Assembly (NCBI GenBank): GCA_002862325.1
Contig: PKCT01000005.1
Span: 1-10,022 of the forward strand
Length of the DNA: 10,022 nt
Direction: 5' to 3'
DNA from: Phycisphaerae bacterium
Lineage (GTDB): Bacteria; Planctomycetota; Phycisphaerae; Phycisphaerales; SM1A02
Shown here: positions 1-5,865 of the stretch, in pieces
Layout: each line of letters starts with the position of its first letter
Numbering within the stretch: the first letter of the stretch is position 1
Position numbers and translations under genes: made by a program
The notes under the pieces: model-generated
Told to the model about the DNA's origin: nothing
Databases searched by the model: none
The model's input: the letters and a program-made list of their open reading frames with translations, nothing else

Positions 1-115
1 ATAAAAGAAATTAAAAAAAGACGAATTATTCGTTTAGAAATTTATAAATCTGATTTAAACTAATATTAATGCCAAATCAATTAATAGATCGAAAAAAAGA
101 GGAACGCATATCAGA

Positions 116-277
116 ATGAACTCGAGCAACCAGATGGAGTCAATTTCATATTTAATAATCCTATTAAGCCTTCTATTTAATATACAGGTCGGATTTACTC
201 ATGATATTGAGCATCAATATCATGATAATGAAGCTTGTCATGAAATAGTATTTGACCAATATAGCGAGTACTCATGA
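116..277 (+). CDS. Small His-rich exported or membrane-anchored peptide (53 aa), unrecognised
   Basis: The frame begins with ATG 116, preceded by the purine-rich box GAGGAA at 99-104 (11 bases before the start), and ends with TGA at 275-277. The peptide has a short polar N-terminus, a hydrophobic stretch at about residues 10-27 that could be a signal peptide or a single membrane anchor, and a polar tail. That tail is rich in His and acidic residues (H29, H33, H36, H42 with D30, E32, D37, E39, E43) and has one cysteine, C41. The pattern of a hydrophobic leader followed by clustered His, acidic residues and Cys recalls small periplasmic metal-binding peptides of some Gammaproteobacteria, but I cannot name a family. 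Codon use is AT-rich, unlike every other gene here. It converges on the leader-like gene that follows. It may be a real small gene from a different organism if the segment is chimeric. Confidence 0.5.
   Translation: MNSSNQMESISYLIILLSLLFNIQVGFTHDIEHQYHDNEACHEIVFDQYSEYS
199..225. repeat. Perfect 11-bp inverted repeat with 5-base spacer inside the small ORF
   Basis: TCATGATATTG (199-209) is followed by the spacer AGCAT and then its exact reverse complement CAATATCATGA (215-225). It lies inside the His-rich coding stretch, so part of the symmetry comes from repeated His-Asp codons (CAT GAT). No T-run follows, so an intrinsic terminator is unlikely. Confidence 0.7.
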
Positions 278-278
278 A

Positions 279-917
279 CTATGTCAGCTCTGACCATATG
301 TCATGTACAGTAGCAATATGATTTGCTTGCCGCCCGCGGCTCGAACAGCTCGACGACATCGGACGGCTTGAGGATGCCCTTTTCAACTTCGCCGCGGCCT
401 TCGGCCCCCGCGGAGTGAGAAGTGCAATGTACTGTCGATCCTTGTCGCAGACACATACATTCACTTCCCAGCTCGTGGGAATGGGGATTCCGGCCTTGGT
501 GAGCTCCTCGTTGGGGGAGGTGCGAAAGGCCTCCAGGAAGTCCGGTTCCTCACGGCATCGCTCCATGAGCTGCATGTAGACCGGGAATGCCGCCTCGAGG
601 CCGCCCTCGCACCAGCCTCGCACCGGACAGTAGAGGTGTGAGAAGAGGATCTGGATTCGATCCCGGGACATCGCGTTCAGGTCCCAGAGAAGGGGGCGTG
701 CGCCGGTGTCGAGATAGATCCGGAGATTGAACAGGGCGGGGCGGTTGACGACCAGCGGGAGTTCAAGGTCGGGCGGTGCCCAGACGCCGTACTCGGCCAG
801 GGTCTCGTGTGGGGCGGCCCGGAGCTTGGCTTCGATCGGCTCGGGATTCTCCCAGTGGTCCGCCAAGAGATCCAGGGGGCGGGCGTCCGGTGCCTGGTCG
901 ATGGGGGTGGCATTCAT
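279..917 (-). CDS. Second leader-like paralog: duplicated NHLP-like module with CPVRxWC motif, probably frameshifted at its 3' end
   Basis: The role is unknown; a RiPP precursor or recruitment protein for the radical SAM enzyme encoded upstream is my inference. The protein resembles its neighbour (914-1579) along almost its whole length; in residues 15-70 about 35 of 56 positions match by hand. Module A (about 22-70) and module B (about 124-168) each have the helix pair, the L-[TA]-x-[YA]-G-[IV] turn and the beta end typical of nitrile-hydratase-alpha-like leaders. Between them is C97-P-V-R-G-W-C103-E-G-G-L-E, and C121 and C157 are also shared with the paralog. ATG 917 overlaps the upstream stop as ATGA, implying translational coupling. 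After about residue 175 the open frame turns Ser/Arg-rich with poor third-position GC, and the next frame (stop at 301-303) instead reads E-V-E-K-G-I-L-K-P-S-D-V-V-E-L-F, which fits the paralog's tail. A one-base loss near 395-405 is likely, so the residues after about 175 should not be trusted. Confidence 0.75.
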   Translation of the reverse strand: MNATPIDQAPDARPLDLLADHWENPEPIEAKLRAAPHETLAEYGVWAPPDLELPLVVNRPALFNLRIYLDTGARPLLWDLNAMSRDRIQILFSHLYCPVRGWCEGGLEAAFPVYMQLMERCREEPDFLEAFRTSPNEELTKAGIPIPTSWEVNVCVCDKDRQYIALLTPRGPKAAAKLKRASSSRPMSSSCSSRGRQANHIATVHDIWSELT

Positions 918-1579
918 GATTCGTCGTCCGATCCGGCGGGTCTCGACGTCGCGACAGCCGTCGGTGTTCGATGCTGTTCGATCCAGAGATCCCGCAGCGT
1001 CGGTTCGTCGACGATCGCCTCGCTCAGAAGCGCCTGGTTCCGCGTCCGAAGCTGCTCCGCCGCCTCCCGCCCGCGCGGCGCGATCAGCACTATGTAGATC
1101 TGGGTGTGATCGCAGACACGGACGTTGATCCTGAAGTTCTCCGGGATCGGAATTCCGGCGGCCGTCAGTTCGGGTTTGGGGGAGATCCTGAACGTCTCGA
1201 GATATTCATCGTCCGCCCGGCATCGCTCCATGACCTTCAGATATCGAGGCGTCGCGAACTCGAGGCCGCCATCGCACCAGGTACGGACCGGGCAGTGGGT
1301 GAAGGAGAAGAGGGCGGCGGCCATGCGCTTGGTCAGGCAGCCGATCTCCCAGAACGGTGCATCGTGCTCGAGGTCGAGTAGAACTCTCAGATTGAAGAGT
1401 CCGGGTTCGTTCACCGCGAGCTTGATGACGCGATCCTCCGGCGCATTGATCCCGTATTCGGCGAGCGTCTCATGGGGCCGGGCTCGGATTCGGGACTCGA
1501 CGCCGGACGGGTCCTCCCAGTGGTCGGCGAAGAGGTCGAGTGGAGTCCGAGCGTCGGAGGCGGTCGATCCGGTACTCAT
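914..1579 (-). CDS. Leader-like protein with two NHLP-like modules and a CPVRxWCDGGLE motif (221 aa)
   Basis: This is not a recognised enzyme. Module A (about residues 22-69) and module B (about 124-168) each follow the nitrile-hydratase-alpha-like leader plan: F/I-x(2)-x-F/I-R-x-x-P, then L-x-x-G-I-x-[AI]-P, then a beta segment (I-N-V-R-V-C-D at 151-157, ending I-V-L-I-A-P-R-G). NHLP leaders normally occur once, ahead of a short core peptide. Here the module is duplicated with about 55 residues between the copies. That linker holds H95-C96-P-V-R-T-W-C102-D-G-G-L-E. C120 and C156 complete four cysteines shared with the following paralog. The tail (about 170-221) is charged, then Thr/Ala/Ser-rich with an acidic end; it has no Gly-Gly cleavage site and no signal peptide. 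ATG 1579 overlaps the epimerase stop codon (ATGA), and the next gene overlaps this one in the same way, so all three are probably translated from one mRNA. It could be a precursor with an atypical core, a substrate scaffold, or a metal-binding partner. Presence of the gene is sure; its function is open. Confidence 0.8.
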   Translation of the reverse strand: MSTGSTASDARTPLDLFADHWEDPSGVESRIRARPHETLAEYGINAPEDRVIKLAVNEPGLFNLRVLLDLEHDAPFWEIGCLTKRMAAALFSFTHCPVRTWCDGGLEFATPRYLKVMERCRADDEYLETFRISPKPELTAAGIPIPENFRINVRVCDHTQIYIVLIAPRGREAAEQLRTRNQALLSEAIVDEPTLRDLWIEQHRTPTAVATSRPAGSDDES

Positions 1580-3036
1580 TCTGACGACGTCCCTTCTTCC
1601 GATCGCATGAGTGCACCGTGGTGGTGGAGTTGATTCAGCAGATCGAAGATCTGGGCGCTGCCTTGGGGGTCGAAAGCCTCCCGTGCGAGCATTCCGACCG
1701 GCGTCGGTGGGCCCAGTCGGTCGACCAGCATCTTGCTCGCGGCCGGATGGTCCAGCCGAAGCGTGCAGGACTGGCCGTGCACCGCGATCACCCCGGGATC
1801 ATCCTCAGTCACCCGGAGTCCATAGGGGACCTCAACGACGTCCTCGGGGTTCAGGCAGGGTTCCCCCACGCTCCGAGCGAGGTCGTGGATGGCACGGGAG
1901 AAACTCTCGGGGTCGGTAAAGGTCCTGGTTCCGAACTCCAGATAGCCATGAGGGGCGTCGGGGGTCGCCGGATGGGGCGAGATGAGCTTCACGGTTCGGT
2001 CGACCAGGTTCAGAAGGAAGCCCGTCGTGCAGGCGCACGTCGATTCCTGGTCCAGGAGCTGGGCGGGAGCGTTCTGACCTCGTTCGTCCTGTCGCATCGC
2101 GACTTCGAGGGCCCGCCCGCTGCGAGTGAGTGGCTGCAGCTTCGAGAAGGCGGGAAGGAAGTCGACGTTCACGGTCTCCTCGGGGGAGAGCCTGTCCAGG
2201 ATCCTGGCGACGTCTCCCTTCTTCACGATCGAGAATCGTTGGAACCAGCACGGCTCTCTCGAGATTCGTTCGAGGAGTCGTTGCGTCCGGTCGAGGTCGA
2301 TCGCGGCGAGCGACGTCGTGGTGGTCGGCGCTCTTCCGAACTCCAGGATGAAGTCGTCCAGGAAGTGTTCGTAGTCGGGGTTGTCGAGGGGGTCGGTCGC
2401 CCAGTACATGACGCCCTCGCGGGCGAATTCGGTCCCCAGGAGTCCGTGCAACGCCTCCAGGACGCCACGGAACATCGTCGCCTCGTTCGGTCGATAGGGG
2501 AAGTGCCCCTTGAACTCCTCTGCGCTGACCGCGCAGAACCAGCATCCGGCCGAGCACCCGCTCGAGAGTTCGATCGCGAACGGACCGTGCATGATCGACT
2601 CGTAGAACACCGTGGGCAGCTGAAGTCGACATCGAGCGATCTGACGTCTCCGCCATGCCGCCAGATCGCCATGGGTCGGACCGAGCCCGTCGCGCCGTCG
2701 GATGCGCTCCGCCTGCTGACGGTCGCGTAGGTCCAGGAACTCGAGCAGTTCGCCCGGGGAATCGATCGGCGACACGGGAGGGCGTTCGGACGTTCCGTCG
2801 GATGCGGCGCCGACGTAGCGGGGATCGATGAACTTCCCGAGATCCTCAGGTGGTAGATCGACTCCGAGCTCCAGGGCGACGGATCGGGGATCCTCGTGGA
2901 AGGCCTTCCGGAAGGCGTCGTCCATGCGGTAGCGGTCGAGGAAGCGTTTGATCCGCGGATACCCGGGGAACACCGGCACCTCGCAGAACGCCCAGGGAGG
3001 CGCTGTGTGGTGTTGGTTCTTCGAGTTCTGGATCAT
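1576..3036 (-). CDS. Radical SAM RiPP maturation epimerase, PoyD/OspD type (486 aa)
   Basis: Enzymes of this family use a [4Fe-4S] cluster and S-adenosylmethionine to convert L-residues of a ribosomal peptide to D-residues in the cytoplasm. With M1 at 3036, the cluster motif is C161-S-A-G-C165-W-F-C168, preceded by a Gly. The family-typical block Y-W-A-T-D-P-L-D-N-P-D-Y-E lies at 211-223. R-F-S-I follows near 267-270. A second block, C334-A-C336-T-T-G-F-L-L-N-L-V-D-R, leads into L-I-S-P. One of these cysteines could be the hydrogen donor that such epimerases need, but I cannot assign it. Residues 42-61 (F-R-K-A-F-H-E-D-P to L-G-V-D-L) form a leader-like N-terminal module. The C-terminal 60 residues look like a small winged-helix or PqqD-like fold, with low certainty. 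I chose ATG 3036 because GAGG sits 6 bases upstream. A GTG at 3135 would add 33 residues of poor, Arg-rich sequence. Length and motif order fit an intact enzyme. It is the first gene of the operon; its stop overlaps the next ATG. Confidence 0.85.
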   Translation of the reverse strand: MIQNSKNQHHTAPPWAFCEVPVFPGYPRIKRFLDRYRMDDAFRKAFHEDPRSVALELGVDLPPEDLGKFIDPRYVGAASDGTSERPPVSPIDSPGELLEFLDLRDRQQAERIRRRDGLGPTHGDLAAWRRRQIARCRLQLPTVFYESIMHGPFAIELSSGCSAGCWFCAVSAEEFKGHFPYRPNEATMFRGVLEALHGLLGTEFAREGVMYWATDPLDNPDYEHFLDDFILEFGRAPTTTTSLAAIDLDRTQRLLERISREPCWFQRFSIVKKGDVARILDRLSPEETVNVDFLPAFSKLQPLTRSGRALEVAMRQDERGQNAPAQLLDQESTCACTTGFLLNLVDRTVKLISPHPATPDAPHGYLEFGTRTFTDPESFSRAIHDLARSVGEPCLNPEDVVEVPYGLRVTEDDPGVIAVHGQSCTLRLDHPAASKMLVDRLGPPTPVGMLAREAFDPQGSAQIFDLLNQLHHHGALMRSEEGTSSE

Positions 3037-3042
3037 CCTACG

Positions 3043-3046
3043 CCTC
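3043..3046 (-). promoter_or_regulatory. Ribosome binding site deciding the epimerase start
   Basis: On the minus strand GAGG lies 6 bases before ATG 3036, good spacing for a start there. The alternative GTG start at 3135 has no comparable box at a suitable distance. Confidence 0.55.
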
Positions 3047-3229
3047 GCTGCTTCCCGAGCGGTGACGCATTGGTCGGCGTCGCCTCTATCACCGGCGGTC
3101 GGGCATCGCCAGACTCTGGGCGTTGCGTTCTCCACCTCGCAGGTGAGTCTATCAGGCCGCAGATGGATTTCCGGTCGGACCCCGGCCGGGTGTCTGGAGC
3201 CGGACGGGATCCGAACGGATGGGGGCTGC
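3047..3229. other. Non-coding gap upstream of the epimerase operon
   Basis: About 180 bases separate the operon start from the end of the dockerin-like frame on the same strand. The promoter of the minus-strand operon should lie here, but I see no convincing -35/-10 pair. I also find no credible short precursor-peptide gene; the small open frames are Pro/Arg-rich shadows. Confidence 0.4.
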
Positions 3230-3526
3230 TCAGGGGCAGAGGCCCCAACGACCGAGGAGATCGCCCAGATCGGCCCCGGTCACGAATCCGTTGCCGTCGA
3301 GGTCCTCCGGGCCGCCGGCGAACTCGCCCCAGCTCGGGAGCATCGATCCGAAGTCCGCCCCGTTTATCAGGCCGTCGCCATTCAAGTCGCCTTCAGAGAT
3401 GCACCGGGTCGGCTGTTCCTCGATGCCGCCCCTGTCGATCGCGTCCCAGCGATGCCAGTCTCTCCGTCGAGGCCGGGGGATGCCCGGCGTGGAGGCGGCG
3501 TCCTCACCGGCGTCGGTAGTGGTCAT
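3230..3526 (-). CDS. Dockerin-like calcium-loop tail, orphan short ORF or gene remnant (98 aa)
   Basis: The C-terminal half carries two type-I-dockerin-like repeats: G-D-L-N-G-D-G-L-I-N-G-A-D-F followed by an S-M-L-P-S-W-G helix, and E-D-L-D-G-N-G-F-V-T-G-A-D-L followed by a D-L-L-G-R-W-G helix. It ends in C-P after a cysteine (C42) just before the first repeat. Such pairs usually sit at the end of large exported planctomycete proteins. Here ATG 3526 leaves only about 40 residues before them, with no signal peptide and no domain I recognise. A GAGG box is only 2 bases from that ATG, too close to be convincing. Upstream in the same frame the sequence runs antisense to the exported nuclease gene, so no parent gene remains. 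I read it as a remnant of a lost secreted protein or a small calcium-binding ORF. The repeats are sure; the start and whether it is expressed are not. Confidence 0.45.
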   Translation of the reverse strand: MTTTDAGEDAASTPGIPRPRRRDWHRWDAIDRGGIEEQPTRCISEGDLNGDGLINGADFGSMLPSWGEFAGGPEDLDGNGFVTGADLGDLLGRWGLCP

Positions 3527-3673
3527 GCCCTCGAAGGGTTCGCATCGCCGATGTTCCGCGGTCTTCGCGAGGGTGGTTGAGTTGAGAGGGAGAAGGGAGA
3601 TCAGGCCTGGAACGGCACGTTGCCTCTCGGTTTCTCGGGGAGTCTGCGTCCGACTCCGATGTAACCTCCTGAG
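3527..3673. other. Intergenic region between divergent genes
   Basis: This stretch lies between the minus-strand dockerin-like frame and the + strand nuclease gene. I see no clear promoter. A perfect AGGAGG occurs on the minus strand at 3665-3670, but no ATG, GTG or TTG follows at a usable distance. On the + strand there is no Shine-Dalgarno box next to ATG 3674 either. Confidence 0.35.
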
Positions 3674-4759
3674 ATGAGCATGCGTCCCAGTTTTCGCCAT
3701 CTGGATGGTCTTCACCCTGCGATCGACCCGTGCGGATGGCTGATCGTGTCCCTGCTGTTGGTGATTCCGTTCCTGGGATGCCTCGATCGGGCCGCGATGG
3801 CGGGGGATGACGACCTCCGCGTACTGGTCTGGAACGTCTGGCGAGGTGGAAACGAGGTCGATCGAGGACCCGAGAAGATCAAGGCGGTCGTGGAGGCGAC
3901 CAGGCCGGATCTCGTACTTCTGCAGGAGAGTTACGACGTGGACGGCGAACGTCCAACGCTCGGCCGATGGATCGCGACCGGACTGGGATGGCATGCCCAC
4001 CAGTCCGAGAGCCCGCACCTGTGCGTGCTCTCGCCGACGCCATTCGACGCGACGTTCTTCCATGATCCATGGCACGGCGTCGGGGTTCGGATCGAGGATG
4101 ATCGCGGCCGAGCGTTCGTTGCCTGGTCGATCTGGCTCGACTACCGCGCCTACGTGACCTACGCGCTTCGCGATGATCCGTCCATCACCGACGAGGCGCT
4201 GCTGAAGCTCGAATCCGAGACGTCGGATCGACTTCGAGAGGTGACCGCGTTGCTGACCGACGTCGAGGCGGTGTCGAAGGATGATCCGGCGATACCGACA
4301 CTCGTGGGGGGCGACTTCAATTGTCCGTCGCATCTCGACTGGACGGTCGACACCGCCAGGATGTACCGCCATCGGCGGAATCTCGATCTGCCGGTCAGCG
4401 GGGCGATGTCGGCGGCCGGCTTCGTCGACGCGTTCCGTGCGCTCCACCCGGATCCCATTCAGCACCCCGGAATCACCTGGAGTCCCATGTTCCGCGAAAA
4501 GGCCGACGGCACCGTACAGGCGTTCGATCGGATCGATCGGCTCTACGTGCGCAATCCACGGCGAGGCGAGTGGTCGTTGCACCCGGTCGCCGCGATGGTG
4601 CTTCCCGATGGATGGGAGGACGAGCGGATTCCAGTTCGCTCTCGCGTCTTCCCCTCCGATCACGCCGCGGTCGTGGTCGATTTCGAATGGCGTCGAGCAT
4701 CGGCGGTCGAGGAGGCTCCCGCGACGCTTGTCGAGGACGATGCGACGCCGGGAACCTGA
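3674..4759 (+). CDS. Exported endonuclease/exonuclease/phosphatase (EEP) family hydrolase (361 aa)
   Basis: EEP proteins are metal-dependent phosphoesterases that cut nucleic acids, phosphoinositides or phospholipids; the substrate of this one cannot be read from sequence. The catalytic set is complete: N-V-W at 54-56, the metal-binding glutamate in L-L-Q-E85-S, G-G-D214-F-N216-C-P-S-H at 212-220, D-R-I-D-R-L-Y at 285-291, and the final P-S-D329-H330-A-A-V. The N-terminus has a long polar stretch, then a hydrophobic core (about 22-36) and a likely signal peptidase I site A-M-A/G-D-D near 41-44. A cysteine at 36 is preceded by F-L-G, a poor lipobox. The protein is thus probably exported. An in-frame TAA at 3662-3664 limits the start to ATG 3674 or ATG 3680; neither has a nearby ribosome binding site. 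The lyase gene begins 77 bases downstream on the same strand, and the two may be co-transcribed as secreted degradative enzymes. Confidence 0.85.
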   Translation: MSMRPSFRHLDGLHPAIDPCGWLIVSLLLVIPFLGCLDRAAMAGDDDLRVLVWNVWRGGNEVDRGPEKIKAVVEATRPDLVLLQESYDVDGERPTLGRWIATGLGWHAHQSESPHLCVLSPTPFDATFFHDPWHGVGVRIEDDRGRAFVAWSIWLDYRAYVTYALRDDPSITDEALLKLESETSDRLREVTALLTDVEAVSKDDPAIPTLVGGDFNCPSHLDWTVDTARMYRHRRNLDLPVSGAMSAAGFVDAFRALHPDPIQHPGITWSPMFREKADGTVQAFDRIDRLYVRNPRRGEWSLHPVAAMVLPDGWEDERIPVRSRVFPSDHAAVVVDFEWRRASAVEEAPATLVEDDATPGT

Positions 4760-4823
4760 GTTTTTCGAATCTGGCGGGAACCCTGCCCCTGATTCGACGT
4801 ACCGGTCGTCCGAGGGGACCACA

Positions 4824-4830
4824 GGGAGGA
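4824..4830 (+). promoter_or_regulatory. Ribosome binding site GGGAGGA pointing to a TTG start
   Basis: GGGAGGA ends 6 bases before TTG 4837, ideal spacing, but 18 bases before the next in-frame ATG at 4849. This favours the TTG as the true start of the lyase gene. Confidence 0.6.
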
Positions 4831-4836
4831 ACCGGG

Positions 4837-5865
4837 TTGAACAACCGCATGAATCGAAGGGTACCGGGTCGCTGGGTCGCGATCGTCGTCGCACTCCTTG
4901 GAGGCACCGCCGTCGGGGAGGTGACCGACTGCCCCGAGGACCTCGACGGTGATGGGAAGGTCGCGGGCGGGGATCTCGCGGCGCTGCTCGCGTCATGGGG
5001 AGACTGTACGACCCCCTGCGAGGCCGACTTCGATGACAACGGGCGGGTCGACGGCGGGGACCTTTCCACGCTGCTTGTGGCCTGGAGTTCGGGATCGGTC
5101 GATCCATGCCGGGATGTCGGGGTGAGAATCTTCGACTTCGACGCGGAGGACGTTGCGCCGGGGATCTATACCGAAGAGATGCTCGACGACGGTTGGAACG
5201 AGCCATCGTTCTCCAACGGAGTCCGTGACGGAAGGGTGTCGGTGGTCGAGGATCCGCAGCAGGGCCGGACGCTCGAGTTCCTGTATCCGGAGGGCGAGTA
5301 CGGGACATCCAGAACCGGTGCGCAGTGGAAGCTTCTCTTCGATCGGGGATACGATCGGGTCAGACTTCGATATCGACTGCGTTTCGAGGATGGGTTCGAC
5401 TTCGTCCGCGGTGGCAAGCTGCCCGGACTGATCGGGGGTGCCGGCAACACCGGCGGCGGCGTGCCGACCGGCACGGACGGATGGAGTGCCCGAATGATGT
5501 GGCGCACCGACGGTCGCGCCGTCCAGTACGTCTACCATCCGGACCAACCCGACAACTTCGGCGAGGACATGCCCTGGTCGGTCGATGGCGAGCCGGTCCT
5601 CTTCGAGCGGGGCCGCTGGTACGACATCGAGCACGAGGTCTCGATCAATACGCCGGGGGTTCGGGACGGCAGCATCGTCTGCCGGCTCGACGGCGTCGAG
5701 GTGCTCCGCCGCGAGGGGATGCGGTTTCGAGACGTCGTCGACTTCGCCATCGACGGACTCTACGTGAGCACCTTCTTCGGCGGCTCCAATTCATCGTGGG
5801 CGACGACGCGCGACGAACGCATCAGATTCGACGACATCGAGATCGACGCCTTCGATCTTCATTGA
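4837..5865 (+). CDS. Exported PL14-like polysaccharide lyase with N-terminal dockerin-type repeats (342 aa)
   Basis: The catalytic part resembles polysaccharide lyase family 14 (alginate and glucuronan lyases), which cleave uronic-acid polymers by beta-elimination. Visible hallmarks are G-G-K-L-P-G-L at 192-198, G-W-S-A-R-M-M-W-R at 215-223, the Y-V-Y strand at 231-233, W-Y-D-I-E at 261-265, and the closing F-F-G-G (313-316) with F-D-D-I-E (331-335). Residues 1-27 form a signal peptide (basic start, hydrophobic core A-I-V-V-A-L-L-G-G). Directly after it come two calcium-loop repeats: D-L-D-G-D-G-K-V-A-G-G-D-L at 35-47 and D-F-D-D-N-G-R-V-D-G-G-D-L at 64-76, bracketed by C32, C57, C61 and C91. 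Dockerins are more often at the C-terminus, so this order is notable. The start is taken as TTG 4837 because of the ribosome binding site; ATG 4849 would remove four residues only. The stop overlaps the convergent methyltransferase end by 7 bases. The family call is by pattern; a wider jelly-roll lyase or lectin relationship is the alternative. Confidence 0.75.
   Translation: MNNRMNRRVPGRWVAIVVALLGGTAVGEVTDCPEDLDGDGKVAGGDLAALLASWGDCTTPCEADFDDNGRVDGGDLSTLLVAWSSGSVDPCRDVGVRIFDFDAEDVAPGIYTEEMLDDGWNEPSFSNGVRDGRVSVVEDPQQGRTLEFLYPEGEYGTSRTGAQWKLLFDRGYDRVRLRYRLRFEDGFDFVRGGKLPGLIGGAGNTGGGVPTGTDGWSARMMWRTDGRAVQYVYHPDQPDNFGEDMPWSVDGEPVLFERGRWYDIEHEVSINTPGVRDGSIVCRLDGVEVLRREGMRFRDVVDFAIDGLYVSTFFGGSNSSWATTRDERIRFDDIEIDAFDLH

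Larger units (their letters stand above)
1..320. other. AT-rich segment at the left edge, composition unlike the rest
   Basis: By eye this stretch is dominated by A and T, whereas everything right of about 325 is GC-rich with G or C at most third codon positions. The change is abrupt, within the last codons of the leader-like gene that ends here. The segment holds one small open frame (116-277) and no recognisable tRNA, insertion-sequence end or integrase site. Bases 1-115 look like an upstream region, but they are too AT-rich to pick out one promoter. The segment may be a chimeric assembly join or acquired DNA, and the sequence alone cannot distinguish these. Confidence 0.75.

Noticed and set aside
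390..410. Programmed -1 frameshift in the second paralog
   Set aside because: The bases near the shift (TTG AAA AGG) do not form a canonical X-XXY-YYZ slippery site in the correct frame; a sequence or assembly error, or a plain mutation, is simpler.
279..1579. Calling the paralogs nitrile hydratase alpha subunits
   Set aside because: They lack the enzyme's C-x-x-C-S-C metal claw; only the leader-like module is similar.
1618..2730. 370-residue + strand open frame opposite the epimerase
   Set aside because: Antisense shadow: no domain, no ribosome binding site, and the other strand has clear radical SAM motifs.
3037..3135. GTG start at 3135 adding 33 residues to the epimerase
   Set aside because: The extra residues are Arg-rich and unlike the family, and the GAGG box favours ATG 3036.
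3527..5308. Very long minus-strand open frame running from 5308 into the dockerin-like tail
   Set aside because: It lies antisense to two well-supported + strand genes and is Arg/Pro-rich, typical of a shadow frame in GC-rich DNA. Only its last part, with the calcium loops, looks real.
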